Positions 7,846 to 16,713 of a stretch of 64,000 nt of DNA are shown piece after piece. Both the position numbers and the translations under genes were made by a program. Below the pieces are notes generated by a model. It was not told the DNA's origin, searched no databases, and worked only from the letters and a program-made list of their open reading frames with translations. Each line of letters starts with the position of its first letter. Position 1 is the stretch's first letter. Origin of the DNA: UBA11346 sp038318565 (GTDB taxonomy: Bacteria; Planctomycetota; UBA11346); assembly GCA_038318565.1 (NCBI GenBank), contig JBBQCI010000006.1, positions 1 to 64,000 on the forward strand, given 5' to 3'.

Positions 7846-8874
7846 ATGCAGACAGCAGAGGCGTCCCAAGCCAGCACCGAGCGGGTGCTGAGTGGACCAG
7901 AACTCATCCGCGCAACCGTCGCATTTGAGAAGGAGAACCGCTGGGTCACCTACAGTCTGTTCGTCCAGACGGTCACCGTCATGGTGGCCCTGCTGGCGGT
8001 GGTCATCTGGGTGCCGGCCTGGCCGATCAAGGTACTGGCCGGCATGGTGGCCGGTCTAGTCCAGGTGCGGTTGTTCATCTTCTACCACGACGCCCTGCAT
8101 GGCGCCCTGTTCCGCAAGGCGCCGGTAGCCCAGTTCTGCATGTCGTTTGTCGGATTCTACCTGATGTCGGTACGGTCCGTGTGGAAAGAGAGCCACGATT
8201 TCCATCATCAGCACAATGGGAAGATAGCGACCGCCTCGATCGGTTCGTACCCCATTCTGACCGTTGATATGCTGCGCTCGACCAGCCCGCTGCGTCTGCG
8301 CGCCTACACCATCGTCCGTCACCCGCTCTCGATGGTGTTCGGCTGTCTGAGCGTGTTCGCGGTCGGCATGGCCTTGGTGCCGTTCCTGCGTCGCCCAGGT
8401 CGTCATTGGGCTGCTCCGTTGGCGGTGCTGTGCAATGCCGCGGTTTTTGTGGCCGTAGTCTATTGGCTTGGCTGGATGGTGGCGGTGTGTGGCCTGCTGC
8501 TGCCGTCGTTCATCTCGATGGCACTTGGTTCGTACCTGTTCTATGCCCAACATAATTTCCCGGCCATGCAGATCCGCCCAGCTGCCGATTGGGACTATGT
8601 CACTGCCGCTTTGCGTGGTTCTAGCATGTTCGATATGAGCCGCATGATGCACTGGTTCACCGGAAACATCGGTTACCACCATGTCCACCACGTGAATCAT
8701 CGCATCCCGTTCTACCGGTTGCGCGAGGCCATGCAGGCCCTGCCCGAGTTGCAGCAACCTGGACGCACCTCGTGGCGTCTGAAGGACGTCATCGCCTGCC
8801 TGCGCCTCTATGCTTGGGATGCCAAGCAAGGGCGCATGCTGACCTACGCTGAATCGCGGGTGGCAGGCCGATAA
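7846..8874 (+). CDS. Membrane fatty acid desaturase
   Basis: This is a 342-residue integral membrane di-iron desaturase that inserts double bonds into acyl chains. The three histidine boxes are present: HDALH (near residue 81), HDFHHQHN (about 117-124) and the C-terminal HHVHH (about 284-288). Hydrophobic pairs lie near residues 38-75, 90-110 and 180-230. The C-terminal box with IPFYRLREAM is typical of the delta-12/omega-6-like acyl-lipid group, but the position of action cannot be read from sequence. The ATG at 7846 has no strong Shine-Dalgarno sequence. It stands alone, ahead of the nucleoside importer operon. Confidence 0.88.
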   Translation: MQTAEASQASTERVLSGPELIRATVAFEKENRWVTYSLFVQTVTVMVALLAVVIWVPAWPIKVLAGMVAGLVQVRLFIFYHDALHGALFRKAPVAQFCMSFVGFYLMSVRSVWKESHDFHHQHNGKIATASIGSYPILTVDMLRSTSPLRLRAYTIVRHPLSMVFGCLSVFAVGMALVPFLRRPGRHWAAPLAVLCNAAVFVAVVYWLGWMVAVCGLLLPSFISMALGSYLFYAQHNFPAMQIRPAADWDYVTAALRGSSMFDMSRMMHWFTGNIGYHHVHHVNHRIPFYRLREAMQALPELQQPGRTSWRLKDVIACLRLYAWDAKQGRMLTYAESRVAGR

Positions 8875-8936
8875 CCCGTGTCCTGCCTAGCTTGATTGCT
8901 GTTAGAACAAACGAATGCGGTGGATACATCGCAATC

Positions 8937-9908
8937 ATGAGAATACTGTTCTGCGTCCTGTTCGCTCTGTTGTGGTCGGCCTCGGCCTCAGCCGCTGAAC
9001 TCAAGATCGCGCTACTGTGCGCGGGATCGACCAACGATGGCGGCTGGAATCAGCTGGCCCGCGAAGGCGCGGACAAGTTGAAGGCGGAGTTCGGTGCCGT
9101 GGTGACGGTGCAGCAGCGCGTCACTGCCGACACCGCCGCGACCGCAATCAAGGATTTCGCCAGTGACGGCTACCAGCTCATCATCGCTCACGGCTATGAG
9201 TTCCTCAATCCTGCTTCAGCCAGCGCCGGTTCTGTCGGCAATACGAAGATCGTGGTTAGTGGCGCCGATGTCGCCAAACCGGGGATAGTCTGCATCGATT
9301 ACGATGTGTCGCACGCGAGCTACCAGCTCGGCATTCTGGCGGGCCGGCTGACCCGGACTGGCAAGTTGGGCTTCATCGGCGGCGGACCCTTCCCGTCGGT
9401 CAAGGCCTGCTATCGCGGCTTTCTCGCTGGTGCCAGAAGCGTGCGTCCCGACGTGACCGTCGCCGAGGCCTACACCAGCTGGGACGACGTGGCGAAGAAC
9501 AAGGCCCAGGCCGAGGCCTTCATTGCCCAGGGCATTGATCAGATCTATCCCAACATCGACGCGGCCTCGCGCGGCGTCTACGAGGCGGTGCGCGAGCGCA
9601 ACATGGCCAAACCTGATGCCCTGGTGTGGGCCTACGGCTGCGTCGGTGATGCGAATGCGAACCCGGCCGCCGGACGGTGGACGCTCGCCAGCGCGGTCGT
9701 GCGACTCGACGCCTCGTTCAAGCATGTCGCCACCATGGTGCGCGATGGAGCCTGGAAGCCAGGTGTGGTGCGCGAGGATCTCGCCACTGGCACCTGCGTG
9801 ACCATCCTGAATCCGACTCTGCTCGGCACGGTGATAACTCCGGCACTTGCGGCCGAACTCGGTCAGGCCGCCAAGGCTTTGGTCGCCGGCAGCATTACGA
9901 TCCCGTGA
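8937..9908 (+). CDS. BMP-family nucleoside-binding protein
   Basis: This periplasmic substrate-binding protein belongs to the basic membrane protein family (Bmp/Med/PnrA), whose members bind purine nucleosides for ABC import. The ATG at 8937 was chosen for its signal peptide (MRILFCVLFALLWSASASAAE). Family features are the N-terminal ALLCAGSTNDGGWNQLAREG, LIIAHGYEFLNPA, and VCIDYDVSHASYQLGILAGRLT followed by GKLGFIGGGPFPSVKACYRG. There is no lipobox cysteine, so it is probably free in the periplasm. The ATPase and two permease genes follow directly, and the four make a complete importer. Confidence 0.92.
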   Translation: MRILFCVLFALLWSASASAAELKIALLCAGSTNDGGWNQLAREGADKLKAEFGAVVTVQQRVTADTAATAIKDFASDGYQLIIAHGYEFLNPASASAGSVGNTKIVVSGADVAKPGIVCIDYDVSHASYQLGILAGRLTRTGKLGFIGGGPFPSVKACYRGFLAGARSVRPDVTVAEAYTSWDDVAKNKAQAEAFIAQGIDQIYPNIDAASRGVYEAVRERNMAKPDALVWAYGCVGDANANPAAGRWTLASAVVRLDASFKHVATMVRDGAWKPGVVREDLATGTCVTILNPTLLGTVITPALAAELGQAAKALVAGSITIP

Positions 9909-9924
9909 ATTCGGCTGAAAACGG

Positions 9925-11433
9925 ATGCTGACGCTTTCCGGCATCCACAAACAGTTCGACACTGCCGTGGCCCTTGATGGGGCCGATCTATCAGTCACTG
10001 CAGGCACCGTGCACGGACTGCTGGGCGAGAACGGGGCCGGCAAGTCGACCCTGATGAAGGTGCTGTTCGGCCTGCTGCGGCCCGATGCAGGCAGCATGAC
10101 CCTGAGCGGCCAAGCCTATCGACCGCACTCGCCGCGCGATGCCGCGGGGCATGGCATCGGCATGGTGCATCAGCATTTCACCCTCGCCCCGACCCTGAGC
10201 GTGCGTGATAACTGCGTGTTGGCAGCAGGTCGAGGTCTGGGCCTGATCGACCAGCACGCATGGGATCGTCGCATCCTTGCGCTCGGTGAACGGCTGAGCT
10301 GGCCACTCGATCCAGATGCCATGGTTGGCAGTCTGGCGGTTGGTCAGCAGCAGCGCGTCGAGATCGCCAAGGCCTTGCTCGCAGCCGGGGTCGATGCCAG
10401 TGGCCCATTGACCGGTCGCATGCTCATCCTGGATGAGCCGACCGCCGTGCTGACCCCGCCTGAGGTCGAGGAACTGCTGCCTGCCGTGCGCCGGCTTGCC
10501 GAGGCTGGCACCACCGTGCTGTTCATCTCGCACAAGCTGCCCGAGGTGCTGCGCATCTGCGATGCACTGACGGTGCTGCGCGGTGGCCGCACCGTCTATA
10601 CCGGACAGACCCTCGGCATGGATGCCGAACACCTAGCGGACCTGATGGTCGGAGCAGGTCGCCCTGGCGCTGCCGGTCGGGGAGCCGGGGCAGCCGTCGA
10701 TGCGCCTGTCCGATTGTCTGTGCAGGCGCTTCAGGTTCCCGGAGCATTGCACCAGGTCACGTTCCAGGTTCGTGCAGGCGAAGTGGTCGGGATCGCCGGA
10801 GTCGACGGCAACGGCCAGCGCGAACTGGTCCGTGCCATCCTCGGGCTGCAAGCAGATGCGACAGGCACGATCGACACGCCGAGTCTGCCAGCCAACCAAC
10901 GGCTGCGTGGTCCGCACCGCATAGGCGTCATTCCGGACGATCGTCAGCGCGAGGCGCTGGTTCTTGATCTGCCGCTGTCCGAAAACTTGGCTCTGGGCGA
11001 CCATCGCGATTCGCCGCTAGCGTGCGCCGGGTGGCTACTGCCGGCTGCTTGGCGTCTGCATGCGCAGGATCTGGTGCATCGTTTCGGCGTGCGGGTGCCG
11101 GCGGGCGATGTCCTGGCTGGGGCTTTGTCGGGCGGCAATCAGCAGCGAGCGGTAGTGGCGCGGGCCCTGCATGGTGGACCCGGCCTGGTGGTGGCGGTCA
11201 ATCCGACTCGTGGCCTCGATATTGCTGCGAGCGCCGATGTGCTGGGCAGGCTGGCATCAGCGCGCAGCCTCGGCACTGGCGTGCTGTTGGTGCATCATGA
11301 TCTCGACGAACTGCTCGGCATCTCAGACCGCGTCCTGGTGCTTTATGGTGGCGTGCTGGTCGACAGTGGCTGGCCTTCGTGCGAGCGTAGCGTCATCGGT
11401 CGACTGATGATGGGATTGCCCGCCCATGCTTGA
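9925..11433 (+). CDS. Nucleoside ABC importer, double ATPase subunit
   Basis: This is a 502-residue protein with two fused ABC domains, as in the NupO/YufO and RbsA types. The first domain has Walker A GENGAGKST (about residues 34-42), the signature-like VGSLAVGQQQRVEIAKAL and Walker B MLILDEPTAV. The second has a degenerate Walker A (GIAGVDGNGQRELV), an intact signature ALSGGNQQRAVVARAL, and Walker-B-like LVVAVNPTRGLD. So one site is probably non-hydrolysing, as is usual for this class. It starts 16 bp after the binding protein gene and overlaps the first permease by 8 bp. Confidence 0.94.
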   Translation: MLTLSGIHKQFDTAVALDGADLSVTAGTVHGLLGENGAGKSTLMKVLFGLLRPDAGSMTLSGQAYRPHSPRDAAGHGIGMVHQHFTLAPTLSVRDNCVLAAGRGLGLIDQHAWDRRILALGERLSWPLDPDAMVGSLAVGQQQRVEIAKALLAAGVDASGPLTGRMLILDEPTAVLTPPEVEELLPAVRRLAEAGTTVLFISHKLPEVLRICDALTVLRGGRTVYTGQTLGMDAEHLADLMVGAGRPGAAGRGAGAAVDAPVRLSVQALQVPGALHQVTFQVRAGEVVGIAGVDGNGQRELVRAILGLQADATGTIDTPSLPANQRLRGPHRIGVIPDDRQREALVLDLPLSENLALGDHRDSPLACAGWLLPAAWRLHAQDLVHRFGVRVPAGDVLAGALSGGNQQRAVVARALHGGPGLVVAVNPTRGLDIAASADVLGRLASARSLGTGVLLVHHDLDELLGISDRVLVLYGGVLVDSGWPSCERSVIGRLMMGLPAHA

Positions 11434-12436
11434 CCTGCGTCGTCTTGCCGCCGTATGGCCGGCCGTGGTCGCAGCGGTTGGTGCGGCCGGACTGCTGCTA
11501 CTGGGTCTGTCGATCGCCGGGGTCGATCCTGGTGAGGCGGCCCTGACCGCATGGCGTGGGGCGTTTGGGTCGTGGTCGCGTCTCGCGGTTACCGCCAGCG
11601 AGGCGGTGCCGCTCGTCCTGTGCGGACTTGGGGCGGCCCTCGCCTTGCGTTCCGGCACCTGGAACATCGGTTTGGAGGGCCAGTGTCTGCTCGGCATGGT
11701 TGCCGCGATCGCCGTGCTGGTGACCATGCCTCCTGGCGCTGCTGCATGCGCAGTCGGCCTGCTTGCCGGGGCACTGGCCGGGGCGGCGTGGTGCGGCATT
11801 GCGGTCGCGCTGGAGCGCACCCGCGGCGTCCCACTGGTGCTGTCGACCATCCTGCTGAACACCGTGGCGGCCATGCTGCTCGGCGCTCTGGTGCAGGGGC
11901 CATTGCAGGCCTCAGGTAGCGCAGCTCCAGAGACGGCAGTCGTCCCCGAGGCCTCGCGTCTGGCCATGCTCGCCAGCCCGCTGCATGTTGGTGCGGTTCT
12001 TGCTGTGATTCTCGCTGTCGTCTCCTGGCTGGTTCAGCAACGCACGGTGCTGGGTTTCGAGCTGACCGTCGCCGGACGCAATCCCGAGGCCGCCCGCTTC
12101 GCCGGCATACCGGTTGGCCTACGCACCCTGCAGGCCGCCTTGGGCAGCGGAGCCTTGGCGGGCCTGGCTGGCGCCGTGCAGGTTGCTGGCGTCACCTGGT
12201 TTGTCAGCGATGGGGCGCGCAGCTGGGGCTACGCCGGTATCGCCGTCGCATTACTGGCTCGACTGCATCCCTTGGGCGTGGTCCTGTCGGCGCTGTTTTT
12301 CGCCGGCTTGGCCGTCGGTGCACGCGCCCTAGAACGTCGCATGGAAGTGCCGCATGATCTTGGGGTGATCGCCCAGGGTCTGGCGGTCGCCGCTGTACTG
12401 CTGGCCGGGGCGCTGGCGGCGAGGAAGCGGACATGA
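11426..12436 (+). CDS. Nucleoside ABC importer permease 1
   Basis: This 336-residue polytopic inner-membrane permease belongs to the BPD_transp_2 family (NupP/YufP type). It has about eight to ten hydrophobic segments. The family signature RSGTWNIGLEGQCLLGM (near residues 77-93) and FELTVAGRNPEAARFAGIP (about 210-228, coupling region to the ATPase) are present. The start overlaps the ATPase gene and the stop overlaps permease 2 (ATGA), a fully coupled operon order binding protein > ATPase > permease > permease. Confidence 0.93.
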   Translation: MLDLRRLAAVWPAVVAAVGAAGLLLLGLSIAGVDPGEAALTAWRGAFGSWSRLAVTASEAVPLVLCGLGAALALRSGTWNIGLEGQCLLGMVAAIAVLVTMPPGAAACAVGLLAGALAGAAWCGIAVALERTRGVPLVLSTILLNTVAAMLLGALVQGPLQASGSAAPETAVVPEASRLAMLASPLHVGAVLAVILAVVSWLVQQRTVLGFELTVAGRNPEAARFAGIPVGLRTLQAALGSGALAGLAGAVQVAGVTWFVSDGARSWGYAGIAVALLARLHPLGVVLSALFFAGLAVGARALERRMEVPHDLGVIAQGLAVAAVLLAGALAARKRT

Positions 12437-13359
12437 ACGACTGGCTGGTGGTCATTCTGCTGGCCCAGGCGCTGGTCGCGGCGACGCCACTGGTGCTTGC
12501 CGGCCTCGGCGAACTGGTCGCCGAGCGCAGCGGCGTACTCAACATTGGCATTGAAGGTCTGGTTCTTGCCGGCTGTCTCGCCGGCTTCGCCACGGCAGCT
12601 GCCACCGGTCATCCGTGGCTGGCCTTCGCTGCTGCGATCGGTACCGGAAGCCTACTCGCCTTGGCCTTCGGCCTGATGACCGTGTATGCGCGTTGCGATC
12701 AGATCGTCTCCGGGCTGGCCCTGAACCTTGTGATCATCGGCGGCACCGGCACCGCCTGGAGCGTGATGCAGACGCATGGGCTAACGACGATGGTTCCAGG
12801 CAGCGGATTCGATCGAGACTGGTGCGGTGGCTGGGGTGTAGATCTCCCGCTGATCGGCCCACTGCTCTTCCGTCAGTACGGTTTGACCGTGGTGGTGGCG
12901 ATACTGGCGCTGGTCACGGCGTGGATCCTCGCCCGGACCCGACTCGGTCTAATAATCCGGGCCCTGGGCGACGAGCCGGACGCCTGTGCTGCCGCTGGCG
13001 TTCCGGTGCGTCGTTGGCGCCTGCTTGCCGTTGTCGGTGCCGGTGCGGCCGCTGGGGCCGCCGGGGCGTTCCTCGCCATCATGCGCACCAATAGCTTCGT
13101 CCCGATGATGAGCGGTGGGCTCGGCTTCATCGTCCTGGCCCTGGTCATGTTCGGTCGCTGGCGGGTCGGTTGGATGATCAGTGGCTGCGTGCTGTTCGGG
13201 TTGGCTGATGCGACGCAGCAGCACCTGCAGTCTCAGGCTGGAGCCAACCGCCTGCCCTATCAGGTCTGGCAGGTCATCCCCTATGCCACGGCGCTGATCG
13301 TGCTTGCCCTTATGCGACGCGGACGCGCTGGGCCTCGTGCGCTCGGACAGCCGTGGTAG
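12433..13359 (+). CDS. Nucleoside ABC importer permease 2
   Basis: This is the second BPD_transp_2 permease (NupQ/YufQ type), 308 residues. It carries AERSGVLNIGIEGLVLAGC near residues 31-49 and the coupling segment GLIIRALGDEPDACAAAGVPV near 171-191, then the conserved GGLGFIVLALVMFGRW. It pairs with permease 1 to form the heterodimeric channel. It starts inside the end of permease 1 and is the last gene of the importer operon. No terminator hairpin is evident after it. Confidence 0.93.
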   Translation: MNDWLVVILLAQALVAATPLVLAGLGELVAERSGVLNIGIEGLVLAGCLAGFATAAATGHPWLAFAAAIGTGSLLALAFGLMTVYARCDQIVSGLALNLVIIGGTGTAWSVMQTHGLTTMVPGSGFDRDWCGGWGVDLPLIGPLLFRQYGLTVVVAILALVTAWILARTRLGLIIRALGDEPDACAAAGVPVRRWRLLAVVGAGAAAGAAGAFLAIMRTNSFVPMMSGGLGFIVLALVMFGRWRVGWMISGCVLFGLADATQQHLQSQAGANRLPYQVWQVIPYATALIVLALMRRGRAGPRALGQPW

Positions 13360-13374
13360 GATGTAGACCCCGAC

Positions 13375-13683
13375 ATGGAACTCCTCGCCTTCGCCATTTC
13401 AATCCCCGGCATCACCGTCCTCCTACTGCTGTGGGTCGTGTGGATACAGCGTCGGCGCAAACTGCTGATCCGACGCATCGAGGAGCATGCTTGCGCAATC
13501 TGCTGCACCGGATTTAGCGATGCCCTGATCGAAGACCGCGGTCCGCCAGCCCCGGCGATCCTTGCCAGACTCGATGTTTTCCAACGCCGCTTCGCCCATC
13601 GAGCGGTGGTCTGCCAGGAATGCGGCGCACTCAATATCTGCGATCGCGACGGCAAGCCGTTCCGGGGTTTCGCAGAGTTCTAG
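13375..13683 (+). CDS. Small membrane protein with Cys pairs
   Basis: I do not recognise this 102-residue protein. It has one N-terminal membrane segment (about residues 3-23, LLAFAISIPGITVLLLLWVV) followed by a basic stop-transfer stretch (QRRRKLLIRR). A cytoplasmic tail then holds CAICC (about 40-44) and CQECGALNIC (about 80-89), a spacing that could form a zinc ribbon. It starts 15 bp after the nucleoside permease and may be co-transcribed with it. Its end overlaps the convergent gene by 4 bp. Confidence 0.6.
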   Translation: MELLAFAISIPGITVLLLLWVVWIQRRRKLLIRRIEEHACAICCTGFSDALIEDRGPPAPAILARLDVFQRRFAHRAVVCQECGALNICDRDGKPFRGFAEF

Positions 13684-15044
13684 TCAAGATGGGCGATGGC
13701 CTGGACCAAGCGATGGATGTCCCCAGCTTCATCAGTCGGGATGACGTGCAGACTGAGTTCCTGGTCCAGCCAGATCGCCTCTCCTGGCGCGACATCGCAG
13801 AGCGGACCGACATGTTCGATCTCGATGATGTCGTCCGCCCGGTAGGTGGTTAGATTGCGATCGCCCTCGGGATACGGGCCAGGTTCATGAGCGACGATGC
13901 GCGATCGCAGGATGTAGTGACCGTCGACCAGTGCCGCAGTCCCGGTAGCTGCGCGCAGTCCGGCCTTCAACCAACGAGTGCCGTGCATGACCGCACCATC
14001 AAGAACCAAGGCCTCGTCCAACTGGTGGACGCCAAGGATGGCGGTCAGATCACGGGGGCCCTCTGCGCGGTCTTGCACAAACGCGGTGCTCGGAATCATC
14101 GCCGTTGGCATGGCGTCATTGTCCGGGTCGCGCAGCATCACCGTCTTCATGCGCTGCGGTGCCGCCCCGGCCACCAGCGGCCACAGCGCCAAGCGCCGTT
14201 GTGTTGTCGCATGATTGCGCAAACCATGACGGACGAGCAGTTTCCGACGGCGTGGATGCAGACGGACCTCCCACAACAGCTCCAGGCTGGTCGATGGATC
14301 GACGCCGGTGCTCAGGCTGCAGTGGTCAGGACCGCGATCGCTGTAGTGGGCCGGTCGGCAAGCGATCAAGCCCGAATCTTCGTTCTGGCAGGGTTCCATG
14401 AACCAGGTGCGCAGACCGCACGGCTCCCTGGCCGGGGGAGCAAGCATGGCGGGGATCGAGCCATCCACAAAGGCGGTCAGGCGCAGTGAAGGCTTAGTCT
14501 GGATCGTTGCACTTAGTCCATCCGCAACCAGGTCGAAGGACTCGATTCGGTTTGCCTCGACCAGCAGAGCGTCCCGGTCGCGGCCAGGTGCAGGAGCCAC
14601 TAAGGCCTCGCTAGCCAACATCACCAGATGCGGCCGAGCGGGCCAGCCACGGGGTGTTCGGCCCGGATGTGCCGGGATGGTGACGACCCCGGTCTCGCAG
14701 TGCCGCGCGTACACCCGGTCTGCCTGATAACGCATCGATCCGCGGAAGGACCACAGCACTCCGTGCGGCAGAGGCTGCCACGTGGAGTCCATCGAGGCGT
14801 CGCCCATCTGGTGCACCGACAGCAATACCCAGGCAGGCCGATCAAGGCGGAATGTCCAGGTGGCCGTCGGGACCGTCAAATCCTCTAGGATAGGCACCAG
14901 GCAGGGGAGATCCGCAAGCCCTTCGCTGAACGCCACGATCGTGGTGGCGTACGGAGATTGCAGGCGAGGGATCCCGGTTTGGAACCGCAACGCGGTGATG
15001 TGGTTCGGTAGATCGAGGGGCACGGGATCGGACGTGACGGCCAT
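13680..15044 (-). CDS. Large protein of unknown function (mutarotase-like?)
   Basis: This 454-residue protein has no signal peptide or membrane segment. The second half contains LELLWEVRLHPRRRKLLVRH, LRNHATTQRRLALWPLVAG and, near the end, HVGPLCDVAPGEAIWLDQEL. That pattern (a strand carrying 'RN', then a W-P motif) recalls the galactose-mutarotase-like superfamily proteins such as DUF4380, but I cannot confirm it. The first half (about residues 40-150) is a separate strand-rich domain of unknown type. It lies alone on the minus strand, divergent from the porin-like gene. Confidence 0.65.
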   Translation of the reverse strand: MAVTSDPVPLDLPNHITALRFQTGIPRLQSPYATTIVAFSEGLADLPCLVPILEDLTVPTATWTFRLDRPAWVLLSVHQMGDASMDSTWQPLPHGVLWSFRGSMRYQADRVYARHCETGVVTIPAHPGRTPRGWPARPHLVMLASEALVAPAPGRDRDALLVEANRIESFDLVADGLSATIQTKPSLRLTAFVDGSIPAMLAPPAREPCGLRTWFMEPCQNEDSGLIACRPAHYSDRGPDHCSLSTGVDPSTSLELLWEVRLHPRRRKLLVRHGLRNHATTQRRLALWPLVAGAAPQRMKTVMLRDPDNDAMPTAMIPSTAFVQDRAEGPRDLTAILGVHQLDEALVLDGAVMHGTRWLKAGLRAATGTAALVDGHYILRSRIVAHEPGPYPEGDRNLTTYRADDIIEIEHVGPLCDVAPGEAIWLDQELSLHVIPTDEAGDIHRLVQAIAHLD

Positions 15045-15139
15045 GGCGAGGATACATGTATGCTGGAAGCGCTGCGCGCCAGGACGGGTACCACACAGGT
15101 GATGGTGGATATGTCGGGTGGAATGGTTAGGAAACCCGC

Positions 15140-16287
15140 ATGCGATTGGGCTGGAGATTACTCACTGCTGGTATCGTGTGCGCGATGGCGAGCGCTGCCG
15201 ACGAGGATCCGTTCGCACCACTCAACCTGGAAACCCACGGTTACGCCTCGTTTGGCAACGTGCGTAGCTGGGGCAGGGATTGGATCGACGGCTCGGAAGG
15301 CGGCACCAATGAGTTCTGGGAGGCGGCGATCAACGTCATCTCCCGACCGACCGATCGGTTGCGCCTCGGGGCCCAGATCTTCGTGCGCGATGTCGGTGAT
15401 TACGACAACGGGACGCCTCAGCTAGATTGGGCCTACGCCGACTGGCGGGCTGCAGACCAGTTCGGTGCGCAGCTCGGCCGGGTGCGAGTGGCCTTGGGTC
15501 TGTATAACGAGGTGCTGGATATCGACGCAGCCCGTACCCCGGTGTTGCTGCCGTCGTCGGTGTACAGTCTTCGCTCTCGCGACCTCTACATCTCGACCGA
15601 CGGTGGCAAGCTGTATGGATTCTTGGATATGGCCGGCGCGGGTTCTCTAGAATACCAGTTCTATGCCGGCAAGAGGAGCTGGACCCAGAACTCGGATTTT
15701 CCACCTACTTCGTCAAGCTCGGATTGGGTAGCCAGATCGACGAGTTGGGCATCGATGGCAGCGTCGGTGCCATGGTCCATTGGAACACCCCATGCGATGG
15801 ACTGGGGTTGAGGCTGTCCGTAGCCGATGTGCATGGACTGCATGTGCAGGCATCGACTCCAGCCTTTGGCTACACTACCGAATTACAGGTGGATGATTAC
15901 GTGGTGGCCATCGGCTCGGCCATAGTTGAGCGCGGCGACTGGACCTTCGCTGCGGAATATGCCCGCATCAATGGCACTGGTGAGATTACGACGTCGTTCG
16001 GTCTCAGGCAGCCCTATGTCGACGCGAGCGACTCGGGTTACATCTCCTCGACTTGGCATATGAAGCCGTGGCTCGAGTGGTATGCGACCCTGGAGGGCTC
16101 CTGGCCAAGTTTGGGTGACCGTAACGGAAACTACCTCTATACGGCGGCGGCGGTATTTGCCACCGACCTGATGCCGACCCATCGGTGGTCGTTGAAAGCA
16201 GAATTCCGCGATAATTGGCAATCTGCTTCGACATCGGAGGATACACATTATCAGATCCTGGCGCTCAAGACGACGGTGGATTTCTGA
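15140..16287 (+). pseudogene. Porin-like outer membrane protein, frameshifted
   Basis: Two overlapping frames (15140-15811, and one closing at 16287) together read as one barrel protein of about 382 residues. The first gives the signal peptide MRLGWRLLTAGIVCAMASAA and strands such as THGYASFGNVRSWG and LDWAYADWRAADQFG. The second gives alternating strands and ends in TTVDF, the C-terminal Phe signal used by the BAM complex. The switch falls at the T run 15697-15700: one extra T restores reading through DFSTYFVKLGLGSQIDELG. This is either a sequencing or assembly error, or a real mutation. The next gene overlaps its stop codon. Confidence 0.8.
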
Positions 16288-16691
16288 TGGGCGGCTATGT
16301 GCGTCTTATCGTCTTGCTGCTCTGGTTCGTGGTCGGTCACGCGGCCTGTGCCATTGTGCATGCCGGTGTTGTCGAGCCGACGATCTCTTCGGATCGGATC
16401 CGCGACATGCTACTTGGCCGAATTACCACGTGGTCTGACGGCACTCCGGTGACCATCGTCTTGGTCGATGAGACTGCCAGCGATCAGGCACTGAAAGATT
16501 TGACCGGCCGGGATTGCGCCCGCATGTTGCGTGGCTGGAAACGTCTGGCCTTCAGCGGTGCCGGCAGCATGCCATCGGTCGTGACCAGCATCTGCGAAGC
16601 GGCCGAGCGCATCGCAGACATACCAGGATCCATCGCCGTAGTCGATGCGATCGAGGCCGATCCGCGCTGGCGTGTGCTTCTACTGCCCTGA
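16287..16691 (+). CDS. PstS-like phosphate-binding domain protein
   Basis: This 134-residue exported protein has a signal peptide (VRLIVLLLWFVVGHAACA) and then the first lobe of a PBP type II phosphate-binding protein: PTISSDRIRDMLLGRITTWSDGTPVTIV. This matches the I..ifLGk...W.dG.pv pattern of PstS-like proteins that are often encoded beside porins. It is too short for a full two-lobed transport receptor. The ATG at 16287 overlaps the porin stop (TGATG), so the pair is coupled. It may act as a periplasmic phosphate sensor or accessory; that is inferred from context. Confidence 0.7.
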   Translation: MGGYVRLIVLLLWFVVGHAACAIVHAGVVEPTISSDRIRDMLLGRITTWSDGTPVTIVLVDETASDQALKDLTGRDCARMLRGWKRLAFSGAGSMPSVVTSICEAAERIADIPGSIAVVDAIEADPRWRVLLLP

Positions 16692-16713
16692 TCATCGGAC
16701 GAGTGGAGTCATC

